From positions 806,001-870,000 of the forward strand of contig NZ_JAGFMD010000001.1 of NCBI RefSeq assembly GCF_017592825.1: a DNA stretch of 64,000 bases, in the 5' to 3' direction. The translations under genes and the position numbers were made by a program. The stretch's first letter is position 1. Every line of letters starts with the position of its first letter. The notes under the pieces were generated by a model. That model did no database searches, had not been told where the DNA came from, and was given only the letters and a program-made list of their open reading frames with translations. This document shows, piece after piece, positions 26,502-34,152 of the stretch. Source of the DNA: Roseivirga sp. E12. GTDB lineage: Bacteria; Bacteroidota; Bacteroidia; Cytophagales; Cyclobacteriaceae.

Positions 26502-26915
26502 TTAATTATCTTTCGGTTGAGCGTGCGTTCCGTCACAATAAGGGAAATTCTTTGACCTATTACACCTACAAAACGAAACAGTTTCATGAAAAAGCTTAGT
26601 CTCTTTCCTTTCATGTACTGTCGCACCTCCTTTGACTATTAAAGGGCCGCCAGGGATTAATGTAACTTCCTGATTACTTTTATCATCTTCCTTAAACCTC
26701 ACTCCCTTTATACTCAGAGCCTTTGATGGGCACTCCCTCACTAGGCTGACAATCTCCTGTGAAGTAGCCGAAGTCATACTGACCCAAGGTCTTTGTTTAA
26801 GGTTGAAAACCTTTGGCAAGCCTCTCAGGCAAATTCCGGAATGTATACATTGTTCAGGCTTCCATACAACGGTCACCTCGTCATTCGTATACTCCTTTAT
26901 TACCTGTTCGCCCAT
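26502..26915 (-). CDS. 4Fe-4S mono-cluster (Fer4_19) and CDGSH iron-sulfur domain protein
   Basis: A 137-residue cytoplasmic protein with two iron-sulfur modules. Residues about 12-75 match the divergent 4Fe-4S mono-cluster domain (KPEQCIHSGICLRGLPKVFN, then RECPSKAL; Cys23, Cys29 and Cys62). Residues about 90-133 are a CDGSH domain with the 2Fe-2S ligands Cys116, Cys118, Cys127 and His131 in FCRCNRSKNFPYCDGTH. This Fer4_19-CDGSH combination is known but its role is not settled; electron transfer or cluster sensing is plausible. The LacI gene starts 2 bp downstream. A link between the protein and the regulator is inference only. Confidence 0.88.
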   Translation of the reverse strand: MGEQVIKEYTNDEVTVVWKPEQCIHSGICLRGLPKVFNLKQRPWVSMTSATSQEIVSLVRECPSKALSIKGVRFKEDDKSNQEVTLIPGGPLIVKGGATVHERKETKLFHETVSFCRCNRSKNFPYCDGTHAQPKDN

Positions 26916-27002
26916 AATAATAGTCGATTAAACACTCAAATTAGTGTAAAGTCATCACTTATAGAAACCCGAAACAGAGATAATTGTTTGTACACAGAAT
27001 TA

Positions 27003-27036
27003 TAGATATTAATAAATTAACATTTATTAATATCTA
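27003..27036. repeat. Perfect AT-rich palindrome overlapping a stop codon
   Basis: Two 15-bp arms, tagatattaataaat (27003-27017) and atttattaatatcta (27022-27036), around a 4-nt loop. The right arm includes the stop codon of the DUF922 gene. No T run follows, so it may be a regulator site or an RNA 3'-end hairpin rather than a standard terminator. Confidence 0.65.
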
Positions 27037-27600
27037 CATGTATTCATGCAATCGTTGCAACTCTGAAGAAACAAAGATTTGCCACCTCTTCTGCTCTTTA
27101 AGGACAGCACCATGATTAGTTTCATCATCGTACTCAAAAGATTTTTCATTGAACTTGGCCAACAAATATTTTATAGCCTTTCGATATTCTGCCAAATCTG
27201 TCACTCCTTTATCCCCCATGGCGGCAATCTGCTTCCTTAACATTCGACCATACATTTCGGCTATATCAAAGTGGAGTTTCTCATGTGCAAATAGCGTTGA
27301 ATCGGTAGTGGTTGTTGTCCACGAATCCTCGATTTTGAACAGCACATAAACTTCAAAACTCGGCTTTCCCTTACTCATTCCTCCTCTTATGGAATGTGTG
27401 ACAGCAGTAAGCGCTGAGGCATTCATCACTTCCGTATCCAATCGTTCATAGTCTAACCATGTGATTGGCCTCTCCTCACTCCACGGAATGTATTTAGTAG
27501 TATCTACTTTCAGATACTTTCCATTTTGGGCTAATACAAGGTTTGAGAGAAGAACAAGCTCGAAAATCAAGCCTAACCTTAGAAGTTTGCACATACACAA
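27034..27600 (-). CDS. DUF922-type secreted protein with HEKLH metalloprotease-like motif
   Basis: A 188-residue exported protein; the signal peptide ends about residue 25 (LSNLVLAQ). The mature part has the order of DUF922, a family described as predicted Zn-dependent proteases. A first strand block begins PITWLDYERL; then comes ALTAVTHSIRGG, strands FEVYVLFKIEDSW, and HEKLHFDIAEMYGR with His106, Glu107 and His110 forming an HExxH motif. A third ligand cannot be assigned with confidence. It may be periplasmic or outer-membrane associated. It stands alone: 29 bp separate it from the YceI gene upstream, so it might be cotranscribed with that gene. Confidence 0.7.
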   Translation of the reverse strand: MCMCKLLRLGLIFELVLLSNLVLAQNGKYLKVDTTKYIPWSEERPITWLDYERLDTEVMNASALTAVTHSIRGGMSKGKPSFEVYVLFKIEDSWTTTTTDSTLFAHEKLHFDIAEMYGRMLRKQIAAMGDKGVTDLAEYRKAIKYLLAKFNEKSFEYDDETNHGAVLKEQKRWQIFVSSELQRLHEYM

Positions 27601-27629
27601 ATGAATGTGCTGCTCATCATTATATCAAG

Positions 27630-28220
27630 TTAATCTCCTTTAACTTTTGCCTTCCTAGTCCAGAAATCTACTTCAACCCCAATGTTGTCACCGATGAAGT
27701 TCTTGATCGAAGTATGTTTAAAACCCACACCGACACCGAAATCTTTTCGATTGAGCTTCCATTCAAAACTTATGGCAATCTCACTCTTTCCTAGCTTGTT
27801 AGCTCTAAAAGGAATTTCGACAGCCTTTGTAACGCCATGCATGGTGAGATTACCATGAAGCTCATAAGCCTCTCCTATCTGTTCAATGCTAGTGCCTTCA
27901 AAAACAATCTCGGGATACTTTTCTACATCGAAGAAGTCTTTGGATCTCAGGTGATCATCTCGATCTGAAATACCTGTATCTATACTCTTAGCCTGAATGA
28001 CAAATCTAACTTTCGATTTGACAAAGTCTGTATCGTCATAATCCATGTAAAGCTGAAAGTCCATAAACTTCCCTCGAACTTTAGTGATGCCTCCCGCAAT
28101 GGGCACAACAAAACCTATGGTAGAATGATTGGGCTCAACATTTAATTTGACGATAGCATCATCTCCATAAAATGAAATTGAAAGTGCTACAACGAGGGTG
28201 ACTAGTTTTAGAATTCGCAT
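27630..28220 (-). CDS. YceI family periplasmic lipid-binding protein
   Basis: A 196-residue protein with signal peptide MRILKLVTLVVALSISFYG. It has the YceI lipocalin-like pattern: KLNVEPNHSTIGFVVPIAGGITKVRGKFMDFQ, then DRDDHLRSKDFFDVEKYPEIVFEGTSIE, AYELHGNLTMHGVTKAVEIPFR and FGVGVGFKHTSIKNFIGDNIGVEVDF. Family members bind isoprenoid or other lipids in the periplasm. Just before the start codon lies an inverted repeat (28222-28245), a plausible operator. The gene is between LytTR and DUF922 genes, all on the minus strand, with 85 bp to the LytTR gene. Confidence 0.92.
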   Translation of the reverse strand: MRILKLVTLVVALSISFYGDDAIVKLNVEPNHSTIGFVVPIAGGITKVRGKFMDFQLYMDYDDTDFVKSKVRFVIQAKSIDTGISDRDDHLRSKDFFDVEKYPEIVFEGTSIEQIGEAYELHGNLTMHGVTKAVEIPFRANKLGKSEIAISFEWKLNRKDFGVGVGFKHTSIKNFIGDNIGVEVDFWTRKAKVKGD

Positions 28221-28221
28221 G

Positions 28222-28245
28222 TTCTTGATCTTTTTTGGTCAAGAA
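28222..28245. promoter_or_regulatory. Inverted repeat immediately upstream of the YceI gene
   Basis: Arms ttcttga (28222-28228) and tcaagaa (28239-28245), one base before the ATG at 28218-28220. The position is right for an operator or an mRNA 5' hairpin; the binding protein is not known, with the adjacent LytTR regulator one candidate. Confidence 0.4.
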
Positions 28246-28305
28246 TACGCCATCAAAATGCCTCAGTTGACAAAATGTGGCCAAATGCATTTTTTAAGGG
28301 CGAAA

Positions 28306-29127
28306 CTAAACCTTAATAGAATCCTCAATTGACTTTTTGAAAGAGCGGCTAAGTTTTAGTGTCGTCTGGTCTTTCAATAAGACTTCGTATTGACCATTGC
28401 CTTGCCTGATTGCGACCACTTCTTCGAGTGCCACAATTGTTGATCTGTGAATCCTTTTGAAGTGCTCGCTATCTAGCTTTGTTTCGATCTCTTTGAGGGG
28501 CATGCGCACCAAATGAAAACGATCCGAAACCCACACTTTTATGTAATTATCATAGGCCTCTATCCAACGTATATCATCCACTGACAAGAAGCTAACTAAG
28601 CCAGACTCTTTAATCTTTATTTGGGTCCAGTATTCAGGTTTAGGAACACCACCATTTTCCCTCTTAAAGACCATTGTTCTCCAAACGAAGGTAAAGAGCA
28701 AAAATGCCATCAACTCGAAATGAAGCCATTTTGATAACAAAAACCGATAGGAACCCCAGAAGGGATTTTCAGTCCATTGATAGATTTGCAACCAATTTAG
28801 CACGTGCATAACAAACAGATGAAGCAGACTTACCAATGCTGCAAAGAACATATATACAACGATCCGCTTGGTCGAGTTTATATGAGTTGAAAAGGCAAAT
28901 TTGTTTGCAAAGAGCACCAATGGAAAACTGAGCAAATAGGTATAAAAAGTCCCAAAAGAATTAATAAGATTGGCAGTATAAGGAAACGGATAACTGCTAT
29001 TGTAGAAGATATAATATTGCAGAAACTGAATGCCGGCAATAAGGGTGAACAATAGAAATACCCACGCCAATAATTGCCCGGGAGTCATTGGTCTCTTGGT
29101 GGTCAGGAGCTTTTTGAATGTAGTCAC
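28306..29127 (-). CDS. LytTR family DNA-binding protein with membrane N-terminus
   Basis: A 273-residue regulator. Four to five hydrophobic segments (about 18-160: LLAWVFLLFTLIAGIQFLQYY, TYLLSFPLVLFANKFAF, IVVYMFFAALVSLLHLFV, ELMAFLLFTFVWRT) anchor it in the inner membrane. The last 95 residues are a LytTR DNA-binding domain (LVSFLSVDDIRWIEAYDNYIKVWV ... HLVRMPLKEIETKL ... FKRIHRSTIVALEEVVAI). There is no receiver domain, so it acts as a one-component membrane sensor or is controlled by its membrane part. Such membrane-LytTR proteins are common in Bacteroidota and their ligands are mostly unknown. The YceI gene is 85 bp downstream on the same strand. Confidence 0.87.
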   Translation of the reverse strand: MTTFKKLLTTKRPMTPGQLLAWVFLLFTLIAGIQFLQYYIFYNSSYPFPYTANLINSFGTFYTYLLSFPLVLFANKFAFSTHINSTKRIVVYMFFAALVSLLHLFVMHVLNWLQIYQWTENPFWGSYRFLLSKWLHFELMAFLLFTFVWRTMVFKRENGGVPKPEYWTQIKIKESGLVSFLSVDDIRWIEAYDNYIKVWVSDRFHLVRMPLKEIETKLDSEHFKRIHRSTIVALEEVVAIRQGNGQYEVLLKDQTTLKLSRSFKKSIEDSIKV

Positions 29128-29210
29128 GCAGAAAGTTAATCAAGAATTTGAATCTAGAATCATCGCAATTTGATGCTTCAGACGAGACAAGGCACAAAAC
29201 AATGATAAAA

Positions 29211-29245
29211 TTTGAATCAAATGGTGCCTATATAAGGTATCTTTG
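29211..29245 (+). promoter_or_regulatory. Putative promoter of the DEAD-box helicase gene
   Basis: TTTG at 29211-29214 and TATCTTTG at 29238-29245 (TAnnTTTG) with a 23-bp spacer, the upper end of the accepted range. The start ATG at 29252 lies where transcription should begin, implying a leaderless or very short-leader mRNA. Confidence 0.5.
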
Positions 29246-29251
29246 CGCTCT

Positions 29252-30490
29252 ATGAAGTTCGAAGAATATCGCATAGCCGATGGCATCAAAACTAGCATCA
29301 GCAAACTTGGCTACAAAAAGCCAACGGATATTCAGTATAAGTCTATCCCTGCCGTTCTTAAAGGTGAAGACGTCTTGGCCATTGCTCAAACGGGTACAGG
29401 TAAGACTGCAGCCTTTGCGATACCTATTCTTCATCTGCTTCAAGAACGCAAATCTGCCAAACTCAGACCTGACGGTATAAAGTGCCTGGTAATGGCTCCT
29501 ACTCATGAACTCGCTTTACAAATTGAAGATGTGTTTAAAACGCTTGGCAAGCACACCAAGGTAAATACATTGTGCATTCATGGTGGTGTAGATCAAGCAC
29601 CACAAATCCAGCAGTTAGAAAAGGGGGTGGATGTACTCGTTGCCACTCCTGGTCGAATGTTTGACTTGGTTAGTCAAGGTGCCTTAAAACTGTCTCGCAT
29701 CGAAATTCTGGTATTGGACGAGGCAGATCATATGCTCGACCTAGGCTTTATCAAGGACATCAGGGACTTAATGCGTCACTTGCCTAAGCGAAGACAAACC
29801 TTGTTCTTTTCTGCCACCATTAACCCTGAGATTAAGAAACTCGCCTACTCTTTGGTAACCAATGCTATCCGGATTCAGATTTCCCCAAAGAATCCAGTGG
29901 CCAAGAACATCGAACACGCAGTTGCTTATGTCGAAATGGACGACAAGCGCTTCTTTTTGGAAAACATGATCAACAATGATCCAGAAAAGAAGATGTTAGT
30001 ATTTGTTCGAACCAAAGTAAGGGCTGAACGAGTAAAAAAGGCTCTTGAAAGAGTTAAGCTAGTTTCTGACACGATCCACAGTGACAAGCTACAAGCCGAG
30101 CGTGAGCAAACGATGAGGAGCTTCCGCAAAGGAGAACTCAAAGTACTTATAGCCACAGATGTCAGCGCAAGAGGTATTGATGTACCTAACGTTGAATACG
30201 TTATTAATTATGACCTGCCCGAATCGTCCGAAAACTATGTACACCGTGTGGGCAGAACAGGCCGCGGTAGAGAAAAGGGGCAAGCAGTGTCTTTCTGCAG
30301 CAGAGAAGAGAAAGAACAACTCGAGGCTATTGAAGAGGCTTTGGGAAAGAAAATCCAGAGGATCGAAATATCGAAAGGAGAATACCAACTCATTTTAGAC
30401 ACCACAGAAGATACTTCCGACAATTGGAAACTCTTAATGCGCGAGGCTGAATCGTCCAAAGACAATAGGCGCAAAAAGAAGAAGAAATAA
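29252..30490 (+). CDS. DEAD/DEAH box RNA helicase (RhlE-like)
   Basis: An ATP-dependent RNA helicase of 412 residues. The ATG at 29252 starts MKFEEYRIADGIKTSISKLGYKKPTDIQ with the Q-motif. Motif I is AQTGTGKT, Ia PTHELALQ, Ib TPGR, II DEAD, III SAT, V ARGIDVPN and VI HRVGRTGR, all intact. The short basic C-terminal tail (about 395-412, ending RRKKKKK) fits the RhlE branch, which has no long auxiliary domain. Likely roles are ribosome assembly or mRNA turnover at low temperature. The alternative TTG at 29245 lies inside the -7 box and is unlikely. Monocistronic. Confidence 0.93.
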   Translation: MKFEEYRIADGIKTSISKLGYKKPTDIQYKSIPAVLKGEDVLAIAQTGTGKTAAFAIPILHLLQERKSAKLRPDGIKCLVMAPTHELALQIEDVFKTLGKHTKVNTLCIHGGVDQAPQIQQLEKGVDVLVATPGRMFDLVSQGALKLSRIEILVLDEADHMLDLGFIKDIRDLMRHLPKRRQTLFFSATINPEIKKLAYSLVTNAIRIQISPKNPVAKNIEHAVAYVEMDDKRFFLENMINNDPEKKMLVFVRTKVRAERVKKALERVKLVSDTIHSDKLQAEREQTMRSFRKGELKVLIATDVSARGIDVPNVEYVINYDLPESSENYVHRVGRTGRGREKGQAVSFCSREEKEQLEAIEEALGKKIQRIEISKGEYQLILDTTEDTSDNWKLLMREAESSKDNRRKKKKK

Positions 30491-30615
30491 TCTTCCCAAT
30501 ACTCAAAACAGATTCTGGAACTCGCCATCCATTAGAGTTAATTGATAATTTGTGTTCTTCACACGTGCATCTCTGATTAAAAAATCAGAAATTGAATTAA
30601 TCAACTCAAAAAAAT

Positions 30616-30981
30616 ATGGACAATCCAGTACAATGGTTTGAGATTGCTACTACAGATCTCGAACGCGCAAAAGATTTTTATTCAACACTTTTTAAACTAG
30701 ACTTTCAATTCATTGAAATGCCGGACAGCAAGATGTATATGTTTGGTGCACCAGGTTTACCTGGTTCTTCTGGCTCTTTAGTGCAGACCTCTGAAAGTAA
30801 ACCCAGTTCCGAAGGCACAGTAGTTTATTTTACATGCGAAGATGTAGCCAACCAATTGGCGCAAGTAGAAGGTGCTGGTGGTAAAATTGTTATTCCCAAG
30901 ACTGACATTGGAGAATTTGGGTTCTTTGCACACGTAATAGATACAGAAGGCAATAGAATTGGCCTTCACTCAAACGTTTAG
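30616..30981 (+). CDS. VOC family protein (glyoxalase/bleomycin-resistance fold)
   Basis: A 121-residue protein of the vicinal oxygen chelate superfamily with two beta-alpha-beta-beta-beta units: NPVQWFEIATTDLERAKDFYSTLF at the N-terminus and EGTVVYFTCEDVANQLAQVEGAGGKI in the second half, closing with VIDTEGNRIGLHS. Metal-ligand positions appear incomplete (Gln or Glu near the start and Glu/His near the end), so it could be a metal-independent binding protein. The substrate is unknown. A terminator at 31004-31035 follows. A short hairpin (tctgatt/aatcaga, 30572-30589) lies upstream and might regulate it. Confidence 0.88.
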   Translation: MDNPVQWFEIATTDLERAKDFYSTLFKLDFQFIEMPDSKMYMFGAPGLPGSSGSLVQTSESKPSSEGTVVYFTCEDVANQLAQVEGAGGKIVIPKTDIGEFGFFAHVIDTEGNRIGLHSNV

Positions 30982-31003
30982 CCCTATTCTGCTTTCATGG
31001 AAC

Positions 31004-31035
31004 AGGAGTTACTGACAATTCGGTAACTCCTTTTT
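31004..31035 (+). terminator. Rho-independent terminator after the VOC gene
   Basis: Perfect 9-bp stem aggagttac / gtaactcct with a 10-nt loop and a following five-T run, 22 bp after the stop codon. Confidence 0.85.
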
Positions 31036-31154
31036 CTATTTCATACCATCTTATTAAAAGGCAGCTCCTCTCCTCTTCTACCTCAAGTATTTTTTTCGTT
31101 AGTCGTGCATCCTTTGATTAACAAAGGGGTCTCTTCATCAGGTTTCTTATTAAA

Positions 31155-31209
31155 ACTGCAATTACGAATAATATATTTTTGTATATTTACTGCAATTACG
31201 AATAATATA
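31155..31209 (+). promoter_or_regulatory. Direct-repeat operator with -7 box upstream of padR
   Basis: A 21-bp sequence beginning actgcaattacgaataata occurs exactly twice, at 31155-31175 and 31189-31209. Each copy contains the small dyad ATTA-cgaa-TAAT. Between them is TATTTTTG (31174-31181), a TAnnTTTG -7 box. The second copy ends 6 bp before the padR start codon. The arrangement suggests autorepression. Confidence 0.65.
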
Positions 31210-31214
31210 GGAAA

Positions 31215-31541
31215 ATGAAGAAAACGAAACTTGGTGAATTTGAAGAGCTGGTATTGATGACTGTGGTAGTTCTACAAGCTGACGCTTATGGCGTAGAGAT
31301 CAAGCGAGAACTTGAAAGCCGACTTAACGAAACGCTTAGCGTTGGCTCCATTCAGTCGGCCCTTAAACGCATGGAAGAAAAAGGCTTTCTCAAATCGGAG
31401 TTTGGCGAAGCAAGTCAAAAGCGAGGTGGCAAACGAAAACGTATCTACCAAGCTACCCCACATGCCCACAAGGTATTGCAAGAAATGAAAGATGTACGCT
31501 CACAGTTATGGGCATCCATGCCATCAATGGTAAGATCATAA
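31215..31541 (+). CDS. PadR family transcriptional regulator
   Basis: A 108-residue winged-helix regulator, of the short PadR-s2 type without the long C-terminal dimerisation helices of PadR itself. It has LGEFEELVLMTVVVLQADAYGVEIKRELE, then GSIQSALKRMEEKGFLKSEFGEA and the wing KRGGKRKRIYQATPHAHKVL. In Bacteroidota this type regularly precedes FtsX-like permease genes, as here: the first permease gene starts 1 bp after the padR stop. It most likely represses the padR-permease operon through the duplicated sequence just upstream and is relieved by an unknown ligand, perhaps a toxic compound or envelope stress. Confidence 0.93.
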   Translation: MKKTKLGEFEELVLMTVVVLQADAYGVEIKRELESRLNETLSVGSIQSALKRMEEKGFLKSEFGEASQKRGGKRKRIYQATPHAHKVLQEMKDVRSQLWASMPSMVRS

Positions 31542-31542
31542 A

Positions 31543-34152
31543 TTGAACTATACAAAAAACGATATTCAACCACCTCGCTGGTCACTTCAACTTCTGAAGT
31601 TCTTTGTAAAAAAGAACTATCTGGAAGAGATCGAAGGTGATATGGAAGAGGTTTTCGAGGACAACCTTGAAATATACTCAACAAAAAAAGCCCGGAGGTT
31701 ATACAACCGGGAGGTCATAAAACTTCTCAAGCCCAATTTGGTCCGGGCTCTTGGGGGTAATCATCAACTCAATTATTTCGGTATGCTACAACATAATCTA
31801 TTAATCACGCTTAGAGGTTTTTGGCGTCATAAAACCTCATTTCTCATCAACCTAATCGGTTTATCTACCGGCCTTGCAGCCGCACTCCTCATCTTTCTAT
31901 GGGTACAGGATGAAAGATCAATCGATACATTCCATGAAAAGAATGACCAGCTGTATTGGGTCATGGCCAATTTCGCGATCAATGATGATGTACGAACTTG
32001 GGATTATACTACTGGTCGACTAGCAGATGCTTTATTAGCAGACTTTCCTGAAGTAGAAGAATCTGTCCGAGTTGGTAATGGCTTCTTTAGACCGCGTGGT
32101 ACGGTTGCTTATGAAGAAACCCTATTTGAGGTCAATGGTCTTTTTGCGGGCACCAACTTCTTTGAAATGATGACCTACGAAGTGATTTTAGGTAATCCTA
32201 GGGAGGCAATTCTGAACAAAAACTCCGTAGCGATCTCAGAATCACTGGCCACCAGTATTTTTGGAAGCTCTCAAAATGCTATAGGCAAAACCTTAGATTG
32301 GGAAGATCGTCTAGTGAACAAAGAATTTGAGATCACGGCTGTATTCAAAGCACCTCCCAAAAATGCTTCTAAACATTTCAACATTGTGCTTAACTATGAT
32401 AACCTCATTGAAAGAGACCGATGGGCAGATGAATGGAATGGCGGCTATGCTCAAACTTATGTAATACTGAAAAAGGGCACTAACATTGATGATTTCAATA
32501 GAAAGATCGCTGGCTACATGAACTTAAAAAGTGATAGCGATCGCTTTACGCTTTTCGTTCAGAAATATGCCGACAACTACCTTTATGGAGAATATACCAG
32601 TGGCATTCAAACTGGAGGAAGAATTGAAAACGTCAGACTTTTCACTTTCATTGGAATTTTCATTTTGGCCATTGCTTGTATCAACTTCATGAATCTTTCT
32701 ACTGCTCAGGCATCCAAGAAACTGAAAGAAGTAGGTGTAAAAAAAGCGATAGGTGCCAAGAGAATTGCCTTGATTTTTCAGTTTCTAAGCGAGTCCATTC
32801 TATTAGCAACCTTCTCCCTCATACTTTCGATTGGTATTGTGTCGCTGACTCTTCAGCAGTTTAATGTCATTTCAGGTAAATCTCTGGACTTATCATTACA
32901 ACAATATTTACTCCCCATTACAGGCCTGGTTGTTCTTACCGGAATCTTTGCCGGTAGTTACCCCGCCTTTTACCTGTCTGGATTCAAGCCGGCAGCTATA
33001 CTCAAGGGGAAACTTGCTAACCCTCGCAGCGAAGGATGGATTAGAAAAGGTTTGGTGATCGTTCAGTTCAGTCTATCAGTGATTTTCATTATCGGTGTTA
33101 TAGTAATCAATCAGCAAATTGAATTCACTCAGAAAAAGTCCTTGGGGTATGATAGAGAATCTATTCTCACTTTTCGTGAACGAGGCGCGACATATCAGGA
33201 CCCTCAACCTTTCTTCAATGAATTGATGAAAATTCCGGGAGTACTGGGCGCTGCAAATATGTCTGGAGATTTTCTGACTGCAGATGATAACAATAGCGGT
33301 TTCTCTTGGATAGAAGGTACCAAAGATGATGACAATCACTTATTCAAATCTCCCAAAGTAGGCTATAACTTCATTGAAACATTAGGGCTTGAAATCTTAG
33401 AAGGACGCTCCTTCTCAAGGGATTTTAATGATGGTATTGGAAGCATCATTCTCAATGAAGCCGCTGTGGAGTATATGGAGCTTGACAACCCTATAGGCAC
33501 TAAAATCGGGTGGAGCGAAGATTTAACAATGGAAGTAATTGGGGTCGTTAAGAATTTCCAGTACGGATCACTCCACAATAAGATTGAGCCCCTCATCTTA
33601 CAATTCAGGAAAACTGGAAAAAAGCACTTCGTCAAGTTGCAGCCTGGTTCTGAAGTTGAAACAATTGCCGCAGTGGAAAAGGCCTTTGAGACGCTTCATC
33701 CAGGTCAGATTTTTAAAGGTAGCTTACTAGCCGATGACTATACGGACCTCTACCATTCGGAAAACAAGGTGGCGGACTTGTCTAACTACATGGCAGGTAT
33801 TGCCATTATCATCTCCTGCCTTGGCCTTTTTGGTCTGGCAGCCTTTACCGCTGAGAGGAGAACCAAAGAAATTGGAATACGCAAAATTCTGGGCGCAAGC
33901 CAAAGAGTGATTATAGGCCTGCTTACCAGTAGCTTTACCAAGACCGTTGTTATCTCCATCGTTTTAGCCTTGCCACTTGGTTACCTAGCCGTTTCTAAAT
34001 GGTTGGAAAACTTCGCTTATGCTGTAGAAATTCAATGGTGGGTGTTTGCTTTGGCGGGATTGGCTTGTCTAGTCATTGCTTGGATCACAGTTGGTTTCCA
34101 AACCATCAAAGCATCTATGGTTAACCCTGCTCAGTGCTTAAGGAATGAGTAA
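31543..34152 (+). CDS. FtsX/MacB-like ABC transporter permease with permease prefix domain (1 of 3)
   Basis: An 869-residue inner-membrane protein. A TTG start at 31543 is chosen because it gives MNYTKN...PRWSLQLLKFFVKKNYLEEIEGD, which aligns with the N-terminus of the third permease; the next in-frame ATG would remove half of this prefix. After the prefix (about 1-80) come a MacB-type periplasmic core (about 120-340), an FtsX block with NLSTAQASKKLKEVGVKKAIGAKR, a second periplasmic core and a final FtsX block with RTKEIGIRKILGASQ. About eight membrane helices in total. Partners of such permeases are MacB-like ATPases; none is encoded here. It overlaps the next gene by 8 bp. Confidence 0.9.
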   Translation: MNYTKNDIQPPRWSLQLLKFFVKKNYLEEIEGDMEEVFEDNLEIYSTKKARRLYNREVIKLLKPNLVRALGGNHQLNYFGMLQHNLLITLRGFWRHKTSFLINLIGLSTGLAAALLIFLWVQDERSIDTFHEKNDQLYWVMANFAINDDVRTWDYTTGRLADALLADFPEVEESVRVGNGFFRPRGTVAYEETLFEVNGLFAGTNFFEMMTYEVILGNPREAILNKNSVAISESLATSIFGSSQNAIGKTLDWEDRLVNKEFEITAVFKAPPKNASKHFNIVLNYDNLIERDRWADEWNGGYAQTYVILKKGTNIDDFNRKIAGYMNLKSDSDRFTLFVQKYADNYLYGEYTSGIQTGGRIENVRLFTFIGIFILAIACINFMNLSTAQASKKLKEVGVKKAIGAKRIALIFQFLSESILLATFSLILSIGIVSLTLQQFNVISGKSLDLSLQQYLLPITGLVVLTGIFAGSYPAFYLSGFKPAAILKGKLANPRSEGWIRKGLVIVQFSLSVIFIIGVIVINQQIEFTQKKSLGYDRESILTFRERGATYQDPQPFFNELMKIPGVLGAANMSGDFLTADDNNSGFSWIEGTKDDDNHLFKSPKVGYNFIETLGLEILEGRSFSRDFNDGIGSIILNEAAVEYMELDNPIGTKIGWSEDLTMEVIGVVKNFQYGSLHNKIEPLILQFRKTGKKHFVKLQPGSEVETIAAVEKAFETLHPGQIFKGSLLADDYTDLYHSENKVADLSNYMAGIAIIISCLGLFGLAAFTAERRTKEIGIRKILGASQRVIIGLLTSSFTKTVVISIVLALPLGYLAVSKWLENFAYAVEIQWWVFALAGLACLVIAWITVGFQTIKASMVNPAQCLRNE

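Noticed and set aside
30572-30589. Hairpin tctgatt/aatcaga upstream of the VOC gene as terminator of the helicase
   Set aside because: Only 7 bp with no T tract; more likely a 5' or operator element or chance.
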